From positions 1,990-31,692 of the forward strand of contig LT642221.1 in assembly GCA_900128585.1 (NCBI GenBank): 29,703 nt of DNA, written 5' to 3'. This DNA is from Stramenopiles sp. TOSAG23-3. Lineage: Eukaryota; Sar. The notes beneath the pieces are model-generated. The model was not told where the DNA came from. It ran no database searches and saw only the letters and a list, made by a program, of their open reading frames with translations. Each line of letters begins with the position of its first letter. Positions within the stretch are counted from its first letter, which is position 1. Shown in pieces: positions 1-8,593 of this stretch. Both the position numbers and the translations under genes were made by a program.

Positions 1-181
1 TTTAATTTTTATTATTTTTTTAGAAGACGACGAGGGAGGAGGAGACGACTTATTAATAATTATTATTATTATTTTTTTTTAATTTTATTATTATTATTAT
101 TAAAAAAAATACTACTACTACTCCCAGTACTTCTCTATAATATATATATACCAAGTATAATATGCGCCATACTTTTTTCTT

Positions 182-185
<4 letters not shown>

Positions 186-224
<39 letters not shown>
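186..224. repeat. (CTTT)n microsatellite
   Basis: About nine to ten nearly perfect CTTT units are seen directly. The tract lies roughly 100 bases upstream of the PIG-M start codon, so it may fall in or near the promoter. Such tetranucleotide runs are usually length-polymorphic. Confidence 0.95.
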
Positions 225-273
225 ATGAGGATAAAATAATCGGGGAGGGGGTTCGCAAGCGTTTCCTTTTCGA

Positions 274-280
274 AGACGAC
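274..280 (+). promoter_or_regulatory. AGACGAC element upstream of PIG-M
   Basis: The heptamer AGACGAC lies 54 to 48 bases before the PIG-M start codon on the coding strand. The same word occurs on the coding strand 51 to 45 bases before the dynein start codon (26528-26534), and further copies lie in the spacers. A regulatory role is inferred only from this repeated position. Confidence 0.3.
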
Positions 281-327
281 AATGTAAAGGTACTATCTGG
301 GGGTTTACGCGCGTAAGAAGGACAACG

Positions 328-1563
328 ATGATCGTCAAGGCAGATTTTAACAACTTGTTTCTCTTTGGGAGTCTGGCCCGGGTGTGTTTCTTTGTGTATG
401 GGTTGTGGCAAGACGCTAACTTTGCCTTCAAATACACGGACATTGACTACTATGTTTACACCGATGCAGCAAAACATGTCAGCAACGGAGAGTCACCGTT
501 TGATCGGGCAACCTACCGATACACCCCAATGTTAGCGTACTCTTTGCTGCCCAGTGTCAGCTTTTTCCCGTTCGGCAAGTTGCTCTTCATCTTTGCCGAC
601 CTCGGCATTGGGTACTTGATTTATCACATTCTTCGGCTCCGAGGGTTTGCACCGGGCGCCTGCTTGAAGTATACGGCGTGCTGGATATTCCACCCCGTGG
701 CAATAACAATATCGACGCGTGGCAATGCAGACCCCCTGGTCGGAGGACTTTGCTTACTGGCAGTGTACTTTATTATGAAACGTCGTGTCGTCGCGAGCGC
801 CCTGTGCTATGGCCTAGCCGTCCATTTCAAAATTTACCCCATTATTTACCTGCCGGCGTTTTTGACACTGATGGACCGGGCGCATTTCCGAGGGGAGCGG
901 GGGACGTCCTCCCTGCTTGCCGCGCTGGTAAACCGGGACAGGGTGGTATTTAGCCTCGTCAGTGGCGGCCTGTTCATAGCGCTGGGCGCCCTGTTTTACG
1001 GACTGTATGGGTATGAGTTTTTGTACGAGACGTATTTGTACCATTTGATACGGCGGGACAACAGGCACAATTTCTCCGTCTACTTTTACGACATCTACTT
1101 GTCCTACACCACGGGCAGCGCGATCAACAACGGCGCGCTAGCGTTTTTCCCCCAGTTCGGGCTGATAGTGCTGACTGGGCTGAAGTATGGCAGGGACTTG
1201 CCATTCGCAATGTTCCTCTGCACGTATATATTTGTCGTGTTCAACAAAGTCTGCACGGCACAGTACTTTCTTTGGTACGTTTGCCTCCTCCCGCTGGTGT
1301 TGCCGGGGACAAGCATTCAATTTAAATGGACCGGGTGCAAAATGCTGGTGGCGTGGGTCTCCACCGAGGTGTTTTGGCTGCTGTCAGCCAAGGGCGTGGA
1401 GTTGGACGGTGTGAATGTATTTCTGCAGCTCTGGGGGGCATCGATGCTGTTTTTCTTTGTGAACGCAGTGCTCGTTTCCAAGTTCATCACGTCGTACCGT
1501 CCGACACCACTTTTTTCCCATGGGGTGCTAGAACCGGTAGGACAGGCGGCGAAGCGACGGTGA
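328..1563 (+). CDS. PIGM: GPI mannosyltransferase 1 catalytic subunit (PIG-M)
   Basis: This is the ER enzyme that adds the first mannose, alpha-1,4-linked and donated by dolichol-phosphate-mannose, to the glycosylphosphatidylinositol anchor precursor. The 411-residue protein is close to the usual length of the family (about 420). The lumenal DXD-type motif is D38-I39-D40 within YTDIDYYVYTDA. It is followed by the family signature RATYRYTP (60-67), RRDNRHNFSVYFYDIYL in the middle, and QYFLWYVCLLPLVLP toward the C-terminus. Multiple hydrophobic segments fit a polytopic membrane protein. It ends in a basic tail (AAKRR), a possible ER-retention signal by inference. The ATG at 328 is the first in frame and no intron is visible. 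In other eukaryotes it works with PIG-X/Pbn1, which is not seen here. It converges on the parvulin gene 228 bases downstream. Confidence 0.96.
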   Translation: MIVKADFNNLFLFGSLARVCFFVYGLWQDANFAFKYTDIDYYVYTDAAKHVSNGESPFDRATYRYTPMLAYSLLPSVSFFPFGKLLFIFADLGIGYLIYHILRLRGFAPGACLKYTACWIFHPVAITISTRGNADPLVGGLCLLAVYFIMKRRVVASALCYGLAVHFKIYPIIYLPAFLTLMDRAHFRGERGTSSLLAALVNRDRVVFSLVSGGLFIALGALFYGLYGYEFLYETYLYHLIRRDNRHNFSVYFYDIYLSYTTGSAINNGALAFFPQFGLIVLTGLKYGRDLPFAMFLCTYIFVVFNKVCTAQYFLWYVCLLPLVLPGTSIQFKWTGCKMLVAWVSTEVFWLLSAKGVELDGVNVFLQLWGASMLFFFVNAVLVSKFITSYRPTPLFSHGVLEPVGQAAKRR

Positions 1564-1791
1564 GCAGGCAGCAAATCCTTCGGCCGCGGGGGAGGAGTTC
1601 GTCGACTTTGCGAAAAGAACAGACCCCCGACGGTTAGGTTAGTTTACGAACAACCAAGAGTGAAACGCGCTTATTGCCCCCAGGTTACGTATTCTTTATA
1701 TAGTTTTGTTTAGAAGAACTACCACTTCGTAAAAAATAAGAATTCTTAATTATTCTTGCAGCCAACGCCCGAGCCCCCAGGTCCCCGTAAC
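1564..1791. other. Convergent spacer between PIG-M and parvulin
   Basis: This short spacer separates two stop codons facing each other, so both 3' untranslated regions must lie here and may overlap. The part nearest PIG-M is GC-rich and continues the coding-like composition for about 60 bases. The rest is AT-rich. No canonical AATAAA is seen on the plus strand. A run TTAATTATTCTTGCAG (1745-1760) looks like a 3' splice site but has no matching gene. Confidence 0.6.
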
Positions 1792-2235
1792 TTAGCGGGT
1801 CTTTTTCCCCTCCTCGTCGTCTACCCGCTTGTGCACAAGGATCAGATGGTGCCCAAACTGTGTTTCCACCGGGCCCTGAACCTTCCCGACGGGTGCATCC
1901 CAACATACTCTGTCAAACGCAGGGACCATTTGTCCCGGGCCAAAAAAACCTAAATCCCCGCCACTTGACTTGCCGCTAGGGCAGACGGACGTCTTTTCCG
2001 CGATCATGTAAAATAAGTCCTTCAGGTCTTCTGCAGCAGGAACTTTGTCAAGCTGCGCCTTCAGCACACGCGCCACGGCTGCATCTTTCACGAGAATATG
2101 GGACACATGGGCGCTTTTCTTACTCGCTCCAACCCAAAGGTAAATAACAAAAAACATGAAAAGGAAGTGCCAAACAGAGAAGGGACCAATTGCACTGGAA
2201 TTCAGGAAGCCCACAATTGTCTTAAAATTCGCCAT
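1792..2235 (-). CDS. Membrane-anchored parvulin-type peptidyl-prolyl isomerase (PpiC-like)
   Basis: This small enzyme is predicted to catalyse cis-trans isomerisation of peptidyl-proline bonds. From the ATG at 2235 it has 147 residues. The open frame continues upstream to 2280, but only with a GTG, so 2235 is the first usable eukaryotic start. A hydrophobic segment at about 18-37 would anchor it in a membrane. The parvulin domain (about 42-137) shows HILVK (46-50), CPSG with Cys85, GGDLGFF (92-98), GQMVPAF (101-107) and TQFGHHLI (125-132). These cover the usual active-site His, Cys and C-terminal His. There is no WW domain. The loop SVCPSGK...GGDLG resembles bacterial PpiC (Par10) more than Pin1. 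The tail is charged (DDEEGKKTR). Which membrane it sits in cannot be told from the sequence. Transcription diverges from the helicase gene. Confidence 0.92.
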   Translation of the reverse strand: MANFKTIVGFLNSSAIGPFSVWHFLFMFFVIYLWVGASKKSAHVSHILVKDAAVARVLKAQLDKVPAAEDLKDLFYMIAEKTSVCPSGKSSGGDLGFFGPGQMVPAFDRVCWDAPVGKVQGPVETQFGHHLILVHKRVDDEEGKKTR

Positions 2236-2640
2236 TGCCACCGCCGTGTGCAATAATTTGCACAGGTAGTGTATATGCACCCTTCACACCAATACAAAGA
2301 AAGCGAGCCCTGGGTTTCAGCTTGACGGCAGGGGAGTATTTAGATAGAATTTCTGTTCCTGTCTGTCGGAACGAATCGGTAAAAGAATGGGGAAATGGGA
2401 ATTTTCTTCAGCTCCACTTTCAACCTTGATAAAATTCTTCTTCTGAAGAATTGATGATTGAAATCTGAAGAAGTAAGTTGGTACCACCACCAAGGTAAAA
2501 AATCTTCTTCTTCTATCTTGTTCAACAACAACAACAAAACAAATTGAATAAATCCTTAATAATAAGAAAATAAATTGTAAGGTTGTACAGAAAAAGAAAG
2601 AAGAAAAAAAAAGAGAAAGCAAAGGAAAAAAGGAAGAAAC

Positions 2641-2668
2641 AAAACTAAAACTAAAACTAAAACTAAAA
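2641..2668. repeat. (CTAAAA)n hexamer microsatellite
   Basis: Just over four tandem CTAAAA units are seen directly (TTTTAG on the other strand), followed by a short CA run. The unit superficially resembles telomeric repeats, but the tract is short and internal, so I treat it as a simple microsatellite. Confidence 0.9.
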
Positions 2669-2696
2669 CACACACACCACAGGCCCCTCCCCTCTC

Positions 2697-2729
2697 TCCC
2701 TCCCTCCCTCCCTCCCTCCCTCCCTCCCC
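2697..2729 (-). repeat. (CCCT)n tract with G-quadruplex potential on the minus strand
   Basis: Eight consecutive CCC runs separated by single T bases occupy 2698-2729, so the minus strand carries eight GGG runs with one-base loops. Four such runs are enough for a canonical intramolecular quadruplex with minimal loops. The G-rich strand is the coding strand of the parvulin gene and lies about 460 bases upstream of its start codon. Formation in vivo is inference. Confidence 0.85.
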
Positions 2730-2732
2730 ATT

Positions 2733-2757
2733 TAGTCGTCTAAATAGGAGACGACTA
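2733..2757. repeat. Perfect 9-bp inverted repeat (hairpin) made of the TAGTCGTCT word
   Basis: TAGTCGTCT at 2733-2741 is followed after seven bases by its exact reverse complement AGACGACTA at 2749-2757. It begins four bases after the (CCCT)n tract. Each arm contains the recurrent spacer heptamer AGACGAC, so the structure could equally be two facing protein-binding sites. Confidence 0.75.
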
Positions 2758-4251
2758 GTACGGTGCCTCGTAATTATAAGTGGAGTGAAAGAACGCACTG
2801 TGTAAATATCTATATCTACTACGTACGTACGTTACATACGTAATCGTCTAGTCAATCAGCTCTCTCCTCCCTCCGATATGATGATTCAAAAATAAACAAT
2901 AAAGTGTATACGTATGTACACGTACATTAGAAGACGATTTGAAGAACTTGCTGCTTCGATATTATTTTAAATAATAATATAAATAATAGATCAATCAGCC
3001 AAGGTACTGTAGTAGAAAATAAACAGAAAAAAATACGTTATTTATGTAGTGTTTAATTTTATCCTCCCTATTCTTTTTTTCCTTTCCTTCCTTCATTCTA
3101 TAACTATTAATAAATAGTACACTTTATTTGGATAATAAGCTTATTTTGTGTGTATTATATTCTATTCTACCGTACACCTATAGTTTAAAACTAACTACAA
3201 CGAACGAACGAACTATTTTAAAAACACGACAAAAACGAATTTATTAGACGACACGATTACAGTTAAATAGGACGGACTAGTCACACTGAAGACGACTCGA
3301 GTCTCTTCTCTCTGCAGAGTCTCTTCATTCTTTCTCCTTTGGTTCTGTTATTTTGGATTACACTGCTGTGTGGTCTTTTGTTCTTTTATAATTTAAGCTC
3401 GTCGTCCTAATTAAAACGACTGGTTGTCGTATTCGCTTTTAATATTTTTATTTTCATCCTGTCGATCTAAATATAAATACCATCGTAATAGTATAGAATT
3501 TGACCACCACCACAATAAATAAAAAATACAACCGAGCGTCCCTCTTTACTTAGGAAGGGGAGGGAGAGGGAGCTAGACACGAAAACGTATTAAAAAAGTA
3601 GGTACGGTACGTAGTACACGATCACAGTACGAGTAATGGACAATATTATTAGCTATTATTTAACTACGTAGTCGTCTAACAATGAAAGCGAAGAAGCAAG
3701 TAAAAAAAAGAAAAAACAAAAGAAGAGAGTTTTTTAAATTCTATACTTTTAGTATAATAGTAGCTACGCTATACGTATATACATAGAAGAGAGGCGAGAG
3801 GGAGACTGGAGGTAGGTGTCTAATATAAATATAATTTATTGATTAATTAATACACAGACAGTGAGTGAAAGAAAAGGGATTCATTCATATTGAGGAGACC
3901 GAATGAAGGGAGCTAAGGCTTCCTACCTAGACTATCATATTGTATGGTAGACTAGAAGAAGGAAGGGGAAAAGGTACTATTTTTATTTATTTGATGACTA
4001 CTCGTATACATAGTAGATCGATCTCTAGTTATAAATATAAATAAATAAAAAGAGAAGAAATAAATAAATAAAAAGAAATAAATAATAAATATCAAAACAA
4101 CATCATCAAACAACGGTTGTTGTTAGTACTGTAGTACTGTACCAAGGAAGTAATAGAAGTAGGTGTCTTATTTTTTATATTTTATTATTATTATTTTTTT
4201 CTAAAAACTATAGTAGTCTCTACAACAAAATAAAATAATAATAATGTACCT

Positions 4252-4267
4252 ACCACCACCACCACCA
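4252..4267. repeat. (ACC)n microsatellite
   Basis: Five ACC units run on from 4252, about 220 bases upstream of the helicase start. It is followed at about 4307-4319 by three GGTA units. Both are plain simple repeats in the likely promoter or leader region. Confidence 0.8.
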
Positions 4268-4486
4268 CAAGCAAGTAAGAAAAATCAATCTCTTCTTCGG
4301 GGGAGAGGTAGGTAGGTAGACCGTTTCTTCTTTATACACTTGAAGCGTACCAGTCATCATCAAAACGTAAAACAGTAATAACGACGGGGAGAAAAGGATA
4401 AACATACCGTTTGCAAACAACAGTGGAAGTAAGTCGGAGAGAGAGAATAAGGAACGGAACATAGTTAAAACGCGCGGGCAAACAGG

Positions 4487-7400
4487 ATGAGTGAGGGAGA
4501 GAAGAAACCAAGGAAGAAAATAGAACGCGGAAGTGCCCAATCTGGGGACGCAGGCAGCAGCAACAAGGAAGACGGGCAAAATAGGCGCAGAAACAGCGGG
4601 CGAGGGAGACGGGGAGGGCGTGGCGGCGGCGGTCGTAGAGGTGGCCGTGGTGGCGGTCGTGGCGGTGGTCGTGGCGGTGGACGTGGCGGTGGACGTGGAG
4701 GCGGTCGTGGGGGGCGCAAAGGGAGAGGCAATAGATCCCAATCCGGTGGCGCCCCCACGGCACCGTCTGCTTCCCCCTTCAGAGCACCCGATGTGTCCAA
4801 CCCAACCGGTCCTAAAGGCGTGGACACTGCAAACAGCCAGGCGAACGGCGACAGTGGCAAGAAGGGGGGAGATTCGAAAAAGAAAGGCGGCGGAAGACGA
4901 GATAGGAACGGGGCGAGGGACCGACCGAAACGGGCACGGAGGAACAGGAAAGGAAACAACAAGCCGCCGCGTGGGGGGGAACAAACGAATGGAGTCTCCG
5001 TGTCCGAAGTTGCCAGCCAAATGGATTTGATGGGCCTTGGTGCAGAGGCTGCCCGGCCGAAAGGCGACTCGAACGCGCCCAAGATGATATTACAAAGGGG
5101 GAAAAAACCGAAGTTTTTGAAGTCCGAACATGGCACGAAGCAGTCCAGCTCCAAAGAAAGCGCCCCCGTGGCAGACGGCGAAGCCGCGAAGACAGGCAAA
5201 CCAAACAATGGAGTAGTCAAAGCAGGGAATGCCACCGAATTGCCAGAGGCGCAAGGCCAGGGGAAGGGAAAGAAGAAGAAGAACAAACGGAAAAAGAAGA
5301 ACGCCGACAGCGTCGACGACGCGGCGGCAAAAAAAGAATCTGCGGCAAAGGCAAAGTCCCACAAAATTTGTAAAGAAATCCGTTCGCTGTGCCAGTCTGT
5401 AGAAGACACTGCACTGGAACGTATCATTGAGAAGTTTGAGGATGTTTTTGACAGCAACCTGAAATCGGAGCCGTCCGCGATTCAGGCGGCCCTTTTGTTC
5501 TGTGCAAAGTGTGGCAAGCTGAAAGGCTCGAGGGTCATTTTTCAAATAATGGAACGGGACGACCTTTGGATCGAGTTGTCCGTTGCAGCAAACATTCTGG
5601 GTAGTGTGACGCAAAAATCCAATCCAGTAGAAGGCATCGAGTTTGTAGAAGACTTGTGCCATTTTGTCCGTTTTGCCAGCGATCGCGCCAAGTCGTACTA
5701 CCAACGCCACGCGGCAATGAATTTGTCAGAATTTTTGGCAGATGCCCAGGGCAGTTTCGAAAAGATTCTTCGAGGCGACCAGCAATTTTTAGTGAACAGC
5801 GGTCGGACAGAGCTGAACCTGTCGATGTCACGAGGGAGGAAGCAGAATGAACTGTGTTTCGTAGATGCGGATAAGGATAGTCGTGAAGTGCCTCCGGGGG
5901 CAATAGATTTTGGGCACGGCTTCGACAACTTTGGGTTCCAAAGGTCTGACACTGCTCTTTTGAGCATAGATAGACCGCCGGAGAGTTTGGTAAAGACAAT
6001 CCCAGTTCCAAAACACTTGGAGCACGACCCTTTAGCAACGCCAAAATACGTGCCTCACCTGTACGGCTGCGAAGTCGAAGTAATATCGAATTACCCCAGG
6101 TTAACCTGCCGACTGGTCGGTCTCCCCCCGATGGGGTTTTCAGGCGCCTTTGGCCCCCTCCTATGGCGGCTAGATAAATTAGGAAATAGGAATTCGTACC
6201 AGCGCCAGCTTGATGCACTGAAGGTGTTGGTAGAAGAGGAAAGCGCGGATGTAAAATCGAAGCCAAAGCACCCTCACGCTTCTCTGTCGAACGCATTGTT
6301 GACACCGTTGCGACAGAAGATTGAGGTTGGCAACCCGTCGAATATCCCCCTGATGTCTGGGCCGTCAGAAACGCACTTACTGAACAAGGTCGAGAAACAG
6401 CTGGGCGATCGCTTAAACAGAAGTCAAATGGGTGCTTTGACCCATGCCATCACTCGCCGATTGACGCTTGTCCAGGGCCCTCCTGGAACCGGTAAAACGC
6501 ACACGGCAATTGAAATATTGAACCAAATGGTGCGCCACCGGCTGTGCCCCTTTCCAATTTTGGCGACCTCCGATTCGAACATAGCGGTGGACAATCTCTT
6601 AGAGGGTCTTGCGAACGTAGGCGTGCACGTGATCCGTGTGGGTCGCCCCGAGAGCATTCGCGCTGATCTGCTGGACTACTCCTTGGACGTACTGATGAAA
6701 CAATCTGGCGGGTATGGAAAAGGTGGAAGCCAAGCGGCCAACGCGGAAATGCGAAGCGCCCAAGTTATTTGCGCGACTGCTATCGGTAGTGGCAGTGATA
6801 TGCTCGATCGGTTTCGTTTTCACACTGTGCTGGTTGACGAGTCGACACAGGCGACGGAGACCGCGATTTTAGTACCGATTGCACAAGGCTGCGAACGGCT
6901 CATCTTGGTTGGGGATCATTGCCAGCTCCCCCCAACGGTCCTTTCGGAGGAGGCCGAGAAGCGGGGCTTGGCTGTCTCGCTGTTCTCCCGTTTTGTCAGT
7001 CAAGGCGTTCAGCCCGTGCTGCTGGACACGCAGTACCGGATGCACCCTGTCATCGCAGAGTTTCCCTCGGACTCGTTCTACGCAGGGCACTTGCGCACTG
7101 GGATTGAATACCGCTCACGCTTGCCGCCACCAGGATTTGCATGGCCTGTGCAGGGAGCCCCTGTCGCCTTTGTCCCGGTAAATAACGCAGAAGAAGTCAA
7201 AGACGGAACTTCGTATGTCAACGTCAAGGAAGTGGACAAAGTTGCGGTAATTCTTATGCAACTAATTCGTACTGGTGGCCTTGAAAATGGAGTTCACGAT
7301 GTTGGGGTTATCACTCCCTATTCTGCCCAAGTTCGATTGATTAGGCGCACCATGAAGGAGCGCAAAGTGCTGCGCGATGCTGGGCTTGCAGACGTTGAGA

Positions 7401-7945
7401 TCAGCAGTGTTGACGGGTTTCAGGGCCGAGAGAAAGAAGTCATCATCTTTTCCTCTGTTCGTGCGAACTTCGATAAAAACGTCGGCTTTTTGTCCGACTG
7501 GAGGAGAATGAATGTAATGATGACACGGGCGAAAAGGGGCCTAATCGTTGTGGGCAACCCAAGCACGTTGCACAGCGACCGAGTCTGGCACCATTGGCTT
7601 ACCTGGGCTGCGGCAAATGGCGTGATCCAGGGGGTTAAAAGCAAGGGCCAGTACGTACCGACGTATTTAGGAAACACGCTGATGGGTAAATCGAGCGCGA
7701 GCGATAGTGTACTGGCCGCGGGCGCCGCGTTGTATGCGTCGGACTTGTCAAACTTGGGAGGGGGGCAAGCAAAAAAAAATGCACCATCGTCACCAGAAGC
7801 AGATGCTCGACCAAGGGGTGGGTCTGGGGCGTGGGACAGTGGCCCAGATAGCCCCGTTCACCAGCCGACTTTAAAACAATACGAGAGTGGCGATGGGGAT
7901 TGTGATTGGGAAGATTTGCTAGACGGGGACGATGATGATCAGTGA
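4487..7945 (+). CDS. UPF1-like superfamily 1B helicase with N-terminal RGG repeats
   Basis: A 1152-residue predicted ATP-dependent 5'-3' RNA or DNA helicase. Motif I is GPPGTGKT (664-671), motif II DESTQ (784-788), motif III GDHCQLPP shortly after, motif IV region QYRMHP, motif V VDGFQGREKE (975-984) and motif VI MMTRAKRG (1011-1018). DESTQAT plus LVGDHCQL is the UPF1/SMUBP2/SETX style. The N-terminus has an Arg-Gly tract (38-81, mostly RGGG units), a long basic disordered region with a Lys-rich block near 260-290 (likely nuclear or nucleolar signal), and a helical region at about 295-420. The C-terminus is acidic (DGDDDDQ). The Cys/His-rich domain that marks true UPF1 is not visible, so a nonsense-decay role is not implied. 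A stop codon lies in frame at 4466-4468, supporting the ATG at 4487. No intron is seen. Confidence 0.93.
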   Translation: MSEGEKKPRKKIERGSAQSGDAGSSNKEDGQNRRRNSGRGRRGGRGGGGRRGGRGGGRGGGRGGGRGGGRGGGRGGRKGRGNRSQSGGAPTAPSASPFRAPDVSNPTGPKGVDTANSQANGDSGKKGGDSKKKGGGRRDRNGARDRPKRARRNRKGNNKPPRGGEQTNGVSVSEVASQMDLMGLGAEAARPKGDSNAPKMILQRGKKPKFLKSEHGTKQSSSKESAPVADGEAAKTGKPNNGVVKAGNATELPEAQGQGKGKKKKNKRKKKNADSVDDAAAKKESAAKAKSHKICKEIRSLCQSVEDTALERIIEKFEDVFDSNLKSEPSAIQAALLFCAKCGKLKGSRVIFQIMERDDLWIELSVAANILGSVTQKSNPVEGIEFVEDLCHFVRFASDRAKSYYQRHAAMNLSEFLADAQGSFEKILRGDQQFLVNSGRTELNLSMSRGRKQNELCFVDADKDSREVPPGAIDFGHGFDNFGFQRSDTALLSIDRPPESLVKTIPVPKHLEHDPLATPKYVPHLYGCEVEVISNYPRLTCRLVGLPPMGFSGAFGPLLWRLDKLGNRNSYQRQLDALKVLVEEESADVKSKPKHPHASLSNALLTPLRQKIEVGNPSNIPLMSGPSETHLLNKVEKQLGDRLNRSQMGALTHAITRRLTLVQGPPGTGKTHTAIEILNQMVRHRLCPFPILATSDSNIAVDNLLEGLANVGVHVIRVGRPESIRADLLDYSLDVLMKQSGGYGKGGSQAANAEMRSAQVICATAIGSGSDMLDRFRFHTVLVDESTQATETAILVPIAQGCERLILVGDHCQLPPTVLSEEAEKRGLAVSLFSRFVSQGVQPVLLDTQYRMHPVIAEFPSDSFYAGHLRTGIEYRSRLPPPGFAWPVQGAPVAFVPVNNAEEVKDGTSYVNVKEVDKVAVILMQLIRTGGLENGVHDVGVITPYSAQVRLIRRTMKERKVLRDAGLADVEISSVDGFQGREKEVIIFSSVRANFDKNVGFLSDWRRMNVMMTRAKRGLIVVGNPSTLHSDRVWHHWLTWAAANGVIQGVKSKGQYVPTYLGNTLMGKSSASDSVLAAGAALYASDLSNLGGGQAKKNAPSSPEADARPRGGSGAWDSGPDSPVHQPTLKQYESGDGDCDWEDLLDGDDDDQ
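4598..4729 (+). repeat. Minisatellite-like 12-base repeat encoding RGGG units
   Basis: Within the helicase reading frame, residues 38-81 are almost entirely Arg and Gly. The core consists of successive 12-base units of the form CGTGGCGGTGG(A/T), encoding RGGG at residues 54-73. Third-position differences between units show some divergence. RGG tracts usually bind RNA and are arginine-methylated. Replication slippage probably makes its length variable between strains (inference). Confidence 0.9.
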
Positions 7946-7999
7946 CTTTTTCTTTTCTTCTCAGCAGTATCATTAAGAGCTCATATAAGATAGCAAATT

Positions 8000-8005
8000 A
8001 ATAAA
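8000..8005 (+). terminator. Candidate polyadenylation signal of the helicase
   Basis: AATAAA occurs 55 bases after the helicase stop codon on the coding strand. The hexamer is common by chance in such AT-rich DNA, so only its position near the stop supports it. Confidence 0.4.
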
Positions 8006-8572
8006 ACAACAGAAGATGCAATCATATTAATATAAGAAGTAGTGTCTTTCAAATTACAATATACGAAGTGTATCATACCTTACTTTCTTATACGTCTCTT
8101 TCAAAATTAATATCATATACGCTTATGATAAGTATGTGTGTAATATATGTTTTTTCATAACGTATGATAACGTAAGATATGTTATGATATATTTTTTTAA
8201 TTAAGTTATATCACGACGAGATGAAACTAAAAATCAAATTAAAAAATCGAGATAGGATTAGGGTTGGATTTGAAGTTAGTATTTGATTTAAAATGAGAGT
8301 CTTAAAAGAAAAAAATGAGCGTCTTCAATTAAAGCAAACCATTTAGGAGCAGAATCGCATTTGCCGTACTCCTCGTACATGAAGAACATCATAAATTTTA
8401 ATAACAGCCAGTTTTTATTCAAGTTACTTAGGTAATCAGTCGGCTATAAAAAAATGTAATGTTATTTCAATAGTGTCAATCAATAAATAAATAACAACCT
8501 GGAAAACAACAGGTCATCATCTTTTTTTTGTTCCTCCTTCTTCTTAGCCTACTTCTTCTTCTTTTTTATTAT

Positions 8573-8593
8573 TTATTAGTTAATAACTAATAA
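8573..8593. repeat. 21-base near-perfect palindrome overlapping a TAATAAC tandem repeat
   Basis: TTATTAGTTA (8573-8582) and TAACTAATAA (8584-8593) are exact reverse complements around a single A. The right arm overlaps three tandem TAATAAC units at 8581-8601. It lies about 330-350 bases upstream of the E(z) start codon. Confidence 0.8.

Larger units (their letters stand above)
1..327. other. AT-rich spacer upstream of the PIG-M gene
   Basis: No supportable gene lies here. The stretch is low-complexity: runs of T and ATT trinucleotides at about 53-105, a TA dinucleotide run near 140-150, then a (CTTT)n tract. From about 240 the composition becomes more balanced, which suggests that the promoter and 5' leader of the downstream gene begin there. 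It contains three copies of AGACGAC (25-31, 43-49, 274-280) and a start-stop ATGTAA at 282-287. Short frames on the minus strand translate only the microsatellite into Lys/Glu/Arg repeats and are not genes. Confidence 0.7.
2236..4486. other. AT-rich divergent spacer (parvulin / helicase), no gene seen
   Basis: This 2.25 kb region should hold the promoters of the divergent parvulin and helicase genes. I see no conserved protein, tRNA or rRNA. It is dominated by simple sequence: purine-rich A/AG runs at 2580-2640, (CTAAAA)n, (CCCT)n, ACGT repeats near 2818-2831, TTTA/AAAT runs near 4030-4090, (ACC)n at 4252-4267 and GGTA repeats near 4307-4319. Five copies of AGACGAC or its complement lie between 2735 and 3677. 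Minus-strand frames at the right end run into the antisense of the helicase RGG tract and are artefacts of that low-complexity coding sequence. Confidence 0.7.

Noticed and set aside
1745-1760. Splice-acceptor-like TTAATTATTCTTGCAG after PIG-M
   Set aside because: PIG-M already ends at a normal family length, no matching donor is evident, and the plus-strand frame beyond is antisense to the parvulin.
2236-2280. 15 extra N-terminal codons for the parvulin
   Set aside because: The extended frame begins with GTG, not ATG. The first ATG is at 2235, with a hydrophobic anchor placed normally after it.
2641-2668. Telomere-like repeat (TTTTAG)n
   Set aside because: Only about four units, internal, and not one of the usual telomere units; a plain microsatellite fits.
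2317-2798. Minus-strand frames of 65-118 codons upstream of the parvulin
   Set aside because: They consist of Phe/Ser and Gly/Glu runs that translate microsatellites. They have no conserved domain.
4250-5710. Several long minus-strand open frames (up to 330 codons) over the 5' part of the helicase
   Set aside because: They are the antisense of the RGG and Lys-rich coding sequence and translate into Pro/Arg/Ser/Phe low-complexity protein. The plus-strand frame has conserved helicase motifs.
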